A DNA stretch of 37,922 nt from Gemmatimonadaceae bacterium (GTDB taxonomy: Bacteria; Gemmatimonadota; Gemmatimonadetes; Gemmatimonadales; Gemmatimonadaceae), in the NCBI GenBank assembly GCA_020846935.1, contig JADLCY010000004.1:148921-186842 (forward strand), written 5' to 3'. The notes below the pieces were generated by a model, which worked only from the letters and a program-made list of their open reading frames with translations, had not been told where the DNA came from and searched no databases. Of the stretch, positions 32,145 through 37,922 are shown in pieces (positions within the stretch are counted from its first letter, which is position 1; each line of letters starts with the position of its first letter). A program made the position numbers and the translations under genes.

Positions 32145-33340
32145 CACTGCCTCCGGAGTTCGACGCGCCGGTTGAACGCGCGCCCTTCAGGCGTCGCGTT
32201 GGTCTCCACGGGCCGAGATGCGCCGGCCCCGCGAGCCGTCAGGCGCGAACGCGCGACACCGGAGCGCTCGACGAGTGCATCCGCCACCGCTTCGGCGCGC
32301 TGGAGCGACAGCGTCTCGTTGAACGCGCGCCCTCCCACCGAATCGGTGTGCCCCTCGATCGACAACTGCCACTCAGGGTGCGCCGCCAGCACGCCCCCGA
32401 TCTCGGCGAGCACCGAGTCCGATTCGGTCCGGATGGCGGCGCTGTTGTAGTCGAAATAGATGCCGTACACGGTCACCTCCTCGCCCGCCTCGAGCTTCCG
32501 CTCGAGTGTCTTTCGTTGCGGCCACGAGATGCGCGTGAACCAGATGCGGGACTTCGTAGAGGAGCGCTCGTTGTCGAGCACGAGCGGCACGCGCTCGTCG
32601 TCGAGAATCACGAGGCGCTGGCGCTGGACCGGACGCGAGCCAGAAGCGTCGCGCAGCAGCACCTCCGCCTGGATCACCGGGACCTGCACGGCCGAGTCAT
32701 TGAGCTGCAGCCGCAGGCGGTCCATCCGGATGCGCCTGAGCGTGCCCGATACGTCTTCATCGATGTAGACGGTCGCGTCGGGGTCGGGCGCTTCGGCGCC
32801 ATCCTGCCATACCGATGCCTGCAGGTGCAGCTGACGGAATGGCGTTTCGCCGCGCTCCTTGAGTTCGCGGAACGCCGTGCGCGAGAGCATGCTCCAGGTC
32901 GTGCCATCCACGAGGTCGGGAATGCGAGGACCGAACTGCGTCCGATACCCATGCGCGTTCCGCAAGTCCGCGCGACACACGACCGTGCGGGCACGATGCG
33001 CCTTCTTTGGAGGTCGTTCGGAGCAACGGCTGCGAAAGACGACGCTGACCGAGTCCACGGCGCTCAGCTCGGCCACGCAGTCGTGATCGAAGTCGTTCAG
33101 GCCACTGTCCGGACCCACCCACGCCCAGGCCACCGTGAGTCCGGCAACGAGGGGCACCGTCGCCTTGCCCTGCTCAGCCGCCTCTTCGCGTCCGCCAGGC
33201 ACGGGTGCGCAGGGTCGGCCCGTGACGAGCTCGGAAGGCCCGGCCGAGTCCTGCTCCTCGCCGGAACTGGAGCACCCGGCAACGAGCGCGCACAAAAGCC
33301 CGAGACGAATGACGGCGTGGCGTGGGGGCCTGGTCAACAT
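32144..33340 (-). CDS. OmpA-family lipoprotein
   Basis: A 398-aa envelope protein. ATG 33340 gives MLTRPPRHAVIRLGLLCALVAGCSSS, a clear lipobox with Cys23, so lipid-anchored in the outer membrane most likely. A middle region (about 60-270) is unlike known domains and has strand-rich segments with several Cys (DHDCVAEL, RSRCSERP, TVVCRADL). The C-terminal OmpA domain (about 285-398) has VYGIYFDYNSAAIRTESDSVLAEI, LSIEGHTDSVGGRAFNETLSLQRAEAV and GRAFNRRVEL, the peptidoglycan-binding signature. It therefore tethers the outer membrane to the cell wall. Its start overlaps the stop of the upstream coiled-coil gene by 7 bp, and its stop overlaps the next start: one operon. Confidence 0.92.
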   Translation of the reverse strand: MLTRPPRHAVIRLGLLCALVAGCSSSGEEQDSAGPSELVTGRPCAPVPGGREEAAEQGKATVPLVAGLTVAWAWVGPDSGLNDFDHDCVAELSAVDSVSVVFRSRCSERPPKKAHRARTVVCRADLRNAHGYRTQFGPRIPDLVDGTTWSMLSRTAFRELKERGETPFRQLHLQASVWQDGAEAPDPDATVYIDEDVSGTLRRIRMDRLRLQLNDSAVQVPVIQAEVLLRDASGSRPVQRQRLVILDDERVPLVLDNERSSTKSRIWFTRISWPQRKTLERKLEAGEEVTVYGIYFDYNSAAIRTESDSVLAEIGGVLAAHPEWQLSIEGHTDSVGGRAFNETLSLQRAEAVADALVERSGVARSRLTARGAGASRPVETNATPEGRAFNRRVELRRQ

Positions 33341-34146
33341 GCGCCTTGCAGCAGGCTTGCGGGGCCCAGTGTGCCAGGACGCCCCCGCGGTCCGACCTTG
33401 ACGATACCGACCTGGCAACCCTTACTCTGTTGTGCGCCAGCGAACATCGTGGGGTCGCCAGAGGGATCGGCCAGGACCAGGGCGCCGTAGCCCTGGACAC
33501 CCGAGCGCAGTCTCGCGCTTGGGGTGTCGCCCTTGAAGAGCGCCAGCGTTGCCCCATGGTCGGCACTGCTCGCCATGAGGATGGCCGAATGCGACTCGCT
33601 GGTCGCGCGGAACTGCCCAAAGTTGTCGGACGCGATGATGAAGGCGCGGTCGGTATTGGTCGCGTCGCGCACGCGAACGACCCCGCCACCCGCCGACCCG
33701 GTCCCCAGTTCCACCTGACCGCCCTTGTCGTCGCCGACCACGAGCCGGGGTGACTTGCCACCGGTGACGCGCATGATCACGCTGCCATCCGCATCCTCGA
33801 CCACGAACGGCGCGCGGACCCGGCCACCTGCCGGCGCAGAACCACCACCGCGATTGCCCGAAGGTGAGCGCTCCAGCGAGCCGACCCGCCGCTCGAGGCT
33901 GGCGAGCTTCTCCTCCTGCTCGGCCTTCTCGGCTTCCTCCGACAGATCCTGGTCGTCCTGCTCGGCGTCTCGCTCCATTTTCAGCAGTCGCGCTTCGAGA
34001 CTCTTGACGGTGGAATCGGACTTCCTGAGTGCGGCGTCGAGCCGCGTGATCTGGTTCTGCAGGGACTGCAGCGTCTGAGCGCGAACGGCGTTAGGCGCCA
34101 GGGCGAGGATGAAGGACAGTGGGACGAGGGCGAGGAGGCGTGGCAT
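33334..34146 (-). CDS. Secreted coiled-coil protein with repeat-rich (tail-fibre-like) C-terminal region
   Basis: A 270-aa exported protein. Signal peptide MPRLLALVPLSFILALAPNAVRA. Residues about 24-95 form a heptad coiled coil (TLQSLQNQITRLDAALRKSD, then LERRVGSLERS), predicting a dimer or trimer. After a Gly/Ser linker, the C-terminal part (about 110-250) repeats short beta turns: APFVVEDADGSVIMRVTGG, LVVGDDKGGQVELGTGSAGGG, and later ALVLADPSGDPTMFAG. This layout (coiled coil, then beta-turn repeats) recalls trimeric fibre or adhesin shafts, but the C-terminal Cys residue and exact fold are not established. It overlaps the OmpA-gene start by 7 bp and sits 19 bp after the CsgG-like gene. Surface or periplasmic fibre is inference. 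Confidence 0.8.
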   Translation of the reverse strand: MPRLLALVPLSFILALAPNAVRAQTLQSLQNQITRLDAALRKSDSTVKSLEARLLKMERDAEQDDQDLSEEAEKAEQEEKLASLERRVGSLERSPSGNRGGGSAPAGGRVRAPFVVEDADGSVIMRVTGGKSPRLVVGDDKGGQVELGTGSAGGGVVRVRDATNTDRAFIIASDNFGQFRATSESHSAILMASSADHGATLALFKGDTPSARLRSGVQGYGALVLADPSGDPTMFAGAQQSKGCQVGIVKVGPRGRPGTLGPASLLQGAC

Positions 34147-34165
34147 GTGAGTGTGAGTATGGGGT

Positions 34166-34867
34166 TCATCGGGTGGTCGCAGCGTGCTGTGCCGTGACTT
34201 CGGCGATGTTCTTTGTCATCTCGCGCGAGGCTTCGACGAATGCCTGGCCCATCGGCGAGGCGAGGAACGCCGCGTGATCGCCCACGTCCCACGAGCCCCA
34301 CGCCGACCACACACGGCCAGCATACGCATTGTCGCGGTGGCCACGCTTCACGGTTGTCGTCAGCAACCGCTGACCCGAGCTCACGTCGAGGAGCACGCCC
34401 TGGATCGACGTCTTCGCCTCGATCGACCGGATCGTCACGTGGATCGAGCTGCTCTTGATCTTGGGGAGCCAGCCGCCGCGGGAGGACTCGCGGCTCGTGG
34501 CCTCGAGGACGGTTCCGACAAACACGTAGTCCAGGCCGTGTCGCCGCGCGGCGTCGAGCGCCGCCGCGTCATCGACGGGCTTGCGCTCGGCCAGGTCATT
34601 GACCGCAACACCGACCAGTTCCGTCGCTTTCGCTACTTCATCGATGAGGGTCTGGGCGGCCGAGATGCCTGCCGCGCGCGCGGAGCCTCCGGTGCCGTCG
34701 ACAAAGGGAAGCACGCCGAGGCGTGGTCCCGGGCGCGACGTGGCGGCACCAGCCTGGGCCATTCCTCCAGAAGGGGAGGCGAGCAGAATCCCGAGAAACA
34801 GGACGACGGTACGCCGTCCCGATCCTTGACAGTGTGTGGCTGCGGTGGGCTTTGTTGAGGGCGACAT
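34166..34867 (-). CDS. Exported CsgG/LpoB-fold protein, first gene of the envelope operon
   Basis: A 233-aa protein with a signal peptide (TVVLFLGILLASPSGGMAQA, residues about 20-39). The core opens RLGVLPFVDGTGGSARAAGI, then LIDEVAKATELVGVAVNDLAERK, AARRHGLDYVFVGTVLEA and IRSIEAKTSIQGVLLDVSSGQRLLTTTVKRG. This order of strand (LGVLPF), helix and a YVFVGTV strand is the CsgG/LpoB/TolB-N-like fold. Members activate peptidoglycan synthases or, in CsgG, form export pores; there is no lipobox here, so a soluble periplasmic activator is likelier. ATG 34867 is the start; the in-frame extension upstream crosses the divergent promoter and the regulator gene. It leads a four-gene operon. Confidence 0.82.
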   Translation of the reverse strand: MSPSTKPTAATHCQGSGRRTVVLFLGILLASPSGGMAQAGAATSRPGPRLGVLPFVDGTGGSARAAGISAAQTLIDEVAKATELVGVAVNDLAERKPVDDAAALDAARRHGLDYVFVGTVLEATSRESSRGGWLPKIKSSSIHVTIRSIEAKTSIQGVLLDVSSGQRLLTTTVKRGHRDNAYAGRVWSAWGSWDVGDHAAFLASPMGQAFVEASREMTKNIAEVTAQHAATTR

Positions 34868-34909
34868 CCCTACGGCTCCCTGATGGGCGACGCGCGCAGG
34901 ATGGCGGTG

Positions 34910-34955
34910 CGGTGTTACGTCACCGTGCGGTTCGCCGTTACTTCGCGCGGTAACG
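34910..34955. promoter_or_regulatory. GTTAC-type dyads in the divergent promoter region
   Basis: Two dyads: CGGTG/CACCG (34910-34914 with 34921-34925) and CGTTAC/GTAACG (34936-34941 with 34950-34955). GTTAC occurs in direct orientation at 34914 and 34937 (23-bp step) and inverted at 34950. SARP/BTAD proteins often bind direct repeats about 22 bp apart, so these are candidate sites for the regulator encoded next door. They lie in the 124 bp between the regulator and the CsgG-like operon. Confidence 0.5.
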
Positions 34956-34991
34956 CCTCTCCGAGCCAGCGTTCGCACCCGTTTTCCAAGA

Positions 34992-37790
34992 ATGAGCCGA
35001 CTCCTGACGCTTGGCCGCTTCGAGTTGCGCACGTCGGAACCCATGGGGGCAGGGAGCGCCATCGCGATGCAGCCCAAGCGGTTGGCGCTTCTGGCGTACC
35101 TGATGCTGGCGTCGGCGCGCGGCGCCGTTCGGAGGGACTCGCTGGTGGCGCTCTTCTGGCCTGACGCCACCGCGGACGAGGCGCGCAACGCGCTGCGACA
35201 GGCCCTCCACCACCTGCGGCAGCAGCTCGGCGACAAGGCGCTCGAGACTCGACCGGACGATCAGGTCGTATTCTCCGGAGGGCCGCTGGCCTGCGACGCA
35301 CTGGACCTGGAGCGCGCGGTGGCGTCAGGCGATGACGTGCAGGCGCTGGCGCTTTACCAGGGGCCCTTTCTGGAGGGGGTCTTTGTTCGCGGGGTGTCGC
35401 AGGAGTTCGAGGAGTGGGTCGAGCGTACCCGGCTCCGCTTGCGATCGGCCGCCGCGGACGCGGCCCGGAGGCTCGCCGAGGAGGAGGCCGCCTCGGGCAA
35501 CATGGAGTCGGCGATCGCGGCCGCCCGTCGCCGCTGCGAGATCGAACCCGAACACGAAGGTGCGGTCCGGTCGCTCCTCACGCTGCTCGACGACCACGGC
35601 AACTGCAGCGAGGCGCTGCAGCAAGCCGCGCGCTTCGAAGAACTCCTGCGAGCCCGCTACGAAGTCGAGCCTTCCGCCGAGACAACGGCGTTGGTCGCTG
35701 CGATACGCAGCGGATCACGGGCACCCAGGCCGAGGACCTCCGTGCCCGCGGTTGCCGCGCCGTCCTCGGTCATGCGACCGGGACCGCCGATCTCGCGCGA
35801 GCTCCGGTGGCGCAACGTCGCCATCACCGTGGGATTGCTGGCGATCATCAGTGTGGCGCTCATGCAGTGGCGCCAGCGCGGAGCGCTCGCGGCGTCGCCC
35901 ACGTTCGCACCGACCGATCGTCTCTTCGTGACGGACTTTGTCGATCGCACGCCGGCGTCGAGGCTCGGCGCACTCGTTGCCAGCGCCATGCGCGTCGATC
36001 TCGGGCAGCTGGCAGGCGTGCGCGTGCTGACCACGGCGCAGGTGCACGCGGCCGTGCGACTGATGGATCGACCCATCGAGGTCACGATCGACGACACGCT
36101 TGCGCGGCTCATCGCCGTGCGCGAGGGGGTGAAGGCCTTCGTGACCGGCGAGGTGCACTCGGTGGGTTCGGCGATCGTCCTCGAGGCGCGCCTCGTCGCG
36201 TCGCCCAGTGGCGACGAGTTGGCGTCGGCACGTGAGGAAGCGCGCGACAGTGCCGACGTCCTGCCGGCCATCGCTCGATTGTCGGAGGCGTTGCGCGGTC
36301 GCATGGCGAGGTCGCTGCCGCACACCCCCGCTGCCGCGCCACTCACGCGCGTGACGACGTCGTCGCTGGCCGCCCTGGAGCGATACACGGAGGGCACGCG
36401 ACTGCTCGACGTTGGCCGTCGCGCGGAAGGCGTCGCGCAGCTCGAGCAGGCGGTGGCGATCGACACCGGCTTTGCCACGGCGTGGCGCATACTCGGCTCC
36501 ACCTACGGGGTGCTTGGCGAACCCGCGAAGGCGGCCGCAGCCCTCGGTCGGGCGTTCCAGAACCGGGAGCGACTCCCCTTTCGTGAGCGGCATCTGCTGA
36601 TGGGGAGCTACTATCGCAATGCCACACCGCACCTCGACAGCGCGGTTGCTGCCTATCGCGCGCTGCTCGCGCTGTATCCGGACGACATTGCCGCGACGAA
36701 CAACCTCGGGCTCACCTTGACGTCGCTGGGCCAGCATGCAGCTGCCGACAGTTTGTATCGGCGCGTGATTGCCGCGGATTCCACCTTCGTGAACGTCCGA
36801 CTCGTGCTCGCGGAGGGGTTGGCGGCGCAGGGGAAGTTCGCCGATGCGCGCGTGGTGCTGGATGATGCAGGCCGCCGCTTCCCCGACCACCCCGTCGTGG
36901 GGCTCACCCGCATCTACGTGGCAGCGGCGGCGAGCGAGTGGAAGCAGGCGGAGGCCCTGGCTCAGCAGCGGCTCGCAACGGTGACAGCCACGGTGCAGCG
37001 CATCGACGCGCTGCAGACGCTTGGCCAGATCGAACTGGTGCGGGGCAAGCTTGACGCGGCGCAGCGTCACCTCGAGGAATCGATGCGACTCGCGCGGGGC
37101 GCGGGTTCGCCGCGAAAGCACCTGTGGAGCGTGGTCGTGCTGGGATGGCTCGATCTGCGCTACCGCGAGCGGCCAGATGACGCGCGCCGGCGCCTGGAAC
37201 GCGCCATCGAGGCCTGGCCTGCGGACGTCATGCGGCAAGGCGACGTTCCCACGCCAGACCTCCTGCGCCTGGCGAGTGCGCTCGGCGAGACTGGTCGCGT
37301 GCGGTCGCGTCTTCCGGCCACCGAGGGCGGTGCGGCGAACCCGGGCCCCGAGCAGCGGCAGGTCGACGGGCTCGTAGCGTTAGGCAGGGGCAGGGCGCGT
37401 GAAGCGGTGACGGCGTTCAGCGCGGCCGCGGCCGCGCGCCCGGATTGCCCCATCTGCCTCCTCCCGGACCTGGCGATGGCGCAGGAACTGGCCGGCGATA
37501 CCACGGCGGCCGTGGCCTCGCTCGACCGATACCTTCGCACGCCATTCATTCATCGGTTCGAGCTCGACGCCGTGCACTTGCCATCCGTGTGCACCCGGCT
37601 TGCGAACCTGTTGGAAGGCCGCGGTGATCGCGCCGGTGCGACCGCGGTGCTCCGGCAGTTGCTCGCCACCTGGGCGGAAGCGGATGCCGGGCTCGCGCCG
37701 CGCGCAACCGCGATCCGAGCGCGGGTTGCGCAGCTGGAAGGCCCCCAACGACGATCGCGACCTCAGGACACCCCGCGCGTCGCGCGATAG
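34992..37790 (+). CDS. BTAD (SARP-like) regulator with transmembrane helix and TPR sensor domain
   Basis: A 932-aa one-component regulator. N-terminal about 1-100 is a winged-helix DNA-binding domain of the SARP type (LLTLGRFELR, RLALLAYLMLA, RRDSLVALFWPDATADEARNALRQALHHLRQQLG). Next is a bacterial transcriptional activator (BTAD) helical domain (about 110-240: FEEWVERTRLRLRSAAADAARRLA ... RFEELLRARYEVEPSAETTALVAAI). A transmembrane helix at 274-292 (NVAITVGLLAIISVALMQW) follows. Outside the membrane is a beta-alpha domain LFVTDFVDRTPASRLGALVA (TolB-N-like), then TPR repeats (about 450-900). This ToxR-like layout senses an envelope signal and acts on DNA directly. It diverges from the CsgG-like/OmpA operon, the obvious target. 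It contains one CGTTAGGC octamer with a TTA codon at 37378-37385. Confidence 0.92.
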   Translation: MSRLLTLGRFELRTSEPMGAGSAIAMQPKRLALLAYLMLASARGAVRRDSLVALFWPDATADEARNALRQALHHLRQQLGDKALETRPDDQVVFSGGPLACDALDLERAVASGDDVQALALYQGPFLEGVFVRGVSQEFEEWVERTRLRLRSAAADAARRLAEEEAASGNMESAIAAARRRCEIEPEHEGAVRSLLTLLDDHGNCSEALQQAARFEELLRARYEVEPSAETTALVAAIRSGSRAPRPRTSVPAVAAPSSVMRPGPPISRELRWRNVAITVGLLAIISVALMQWRQRGALAASPTFAPTDRLFVTDFVDRTPASRLGALVASAMRVDLGQLAGVRVLTTAQVHAAVRLMDRPIEVTIDDTLARLIAVREGVKAFVTGEVHSVGSAIVLEARLVASPSGDELASAREEARDSADVLPAIARLSEALRGRMARSLPHTPAAAPLTRVTTSSLAALERYTEGTRLLDVGRRAEGVAQLEQAVAIDTGFATAWRILGSTYGVLGEPAKAAAALGRAFQNRERLPFRERHLLMGSYYRNATPHLDSAVAAYRALLALYPDDIAATNNLGLTLTSLGQHAAADSLYRRVIAADSTFVNVRLVLAEGLAAQGKFADARVVLDDAGRRFPDHPVVGLTRIYVAAAASEWKQAEALAQQRLATVTATVQRIDALQTLGQIELVRGKLDAAQRHLEESMRLARGAGSPRKHLWSVVVLGWLDLRYRERPDDARRRLERAIEAWPADVMRQGDVPTPDLLRLASALGETGRVRSRLPATEGGAANPGPEQRQVDGLVALGRGRAREAVTAFSAAAAARPDCPICLLPDLAMAQELAGDTTAAVASLDRYLRTPFIHRFELDAVHLPSVCTRLANLLEGRGDRAGATAVLRQLLATWAEADAGLAPRATAIRARVAQLEGPQRRSRPQDTPRVAR

Positions 37791-37922
37791 CTCGTCTCGC
37801 TCGAACACGCGTTGCGCGCCAGCGTGACGAACGCGCCGCGGGACACCTCGAACTGGCACGAATTCGCGTGGAACTCGGGCCAGATGCCCGCCTGGCGGAG
37901 GTACGGATCAAGAACGCGCGCC
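37763..37922 (-). CDS. C-terminal end of an unidentified gene (partial)
   Basis: Minus-strand frame open from the right edge to TGA 37763, reading ARVLDPYLRQAGIWPEFHAN and then SCQFEVSRGAFVTLARNACSSETSYRATRGVS. The sequence looks protein-like (balanced composition, hydrophobic pattern), with two Cys that could pair. No family recognised. It overlaps the 3' end of the convergent BTAD regulator gene by 28 bp. The start lies beyond the window. Confidence 0.55.
   Translation of the reverse strand, partial: ARVLDPYLRQAGIWPEFHANSCQFEVSRGAFVTLARNACSSETSYRATRGVS

Overview
The window is GC-rich, densely coded DNA from a Gram-negative, outer-membrane-bearing bacterium. The mix of gene types suggests Gemmatimonadota: a SusC/RagA-type TonB receptor in high-GC DNA, secreted amidohydrolases, a prolyl oligopeptidase lipoprotein, and a membrane-spanning BTAD/TPR regulator. 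This placement is inference; no rRNA or other marker gene is present.

Layout. 1-3.9 kb (minus): a SusC/RagA outer-membrane receptor cut by the left edge, and a small lipoprotein-like gene upstream of it. 4.2-7.8 kb (plus): a DEAD-box RNA helicase with a DbpA-type tail behind a strong leader hairpin, then argJ and an alpha/beta hydrolase. 7.9-14.5 kb: a PstS-like binding protein, an S9 prolyl oligopeptidase, a TauE/SafE transporter, an NTF2-like secreted protein and a di-heme cytochrome c peroxidase. 14.6-19.4 kb: an accessory-looking set of a membrane protein, an AraC regulator, a cyclase-family enzyme with altered metal ligands, a small membrane protein, a beta-barrel protein and a multicopper oxidase. 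19.4-21.2 kb: a probable junction (start of a lost VOC-family gene), a structured leader and nhaA. 21.4-27.8 kb: a GT2 glycosyltransferase, a Uma2 nuclease, and a two-gene amidohydrolase operon whose first gene is a two-domain fusion.

28.1-31.5 kb is a graveyard of small accessory genes. It holds a broken nucleotidyltransferase-fold gene with its small partner, a DUF4160 remnant and an AraC N-terminal fragment. Between them lies an intact TetR/esterase operon with an apparently leaderless promoter overlapped by a perfect 7-1-7 operator palindrome.

31.5-37.8 kb is the most coherent candidate for an undescribed system. Four tightly packed minus-strand genes encode a CsgG/LpoB-like periplasmic protein, a coiled-coil plus repeat-rich secreted protein, an OmpA-family lipoprotein and a membrane-anchored protein. 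They diverge from a 932-residue BTAD-TM-TPR regulator across 124 bp holding GTTAC-type dyads. This looks like an envelope module with its own one-component sensor. A second window-wide signal is the octamer GCCTAACG/CGTTAGGC, found seven times and twice imposing the rare TTA leucine codon.
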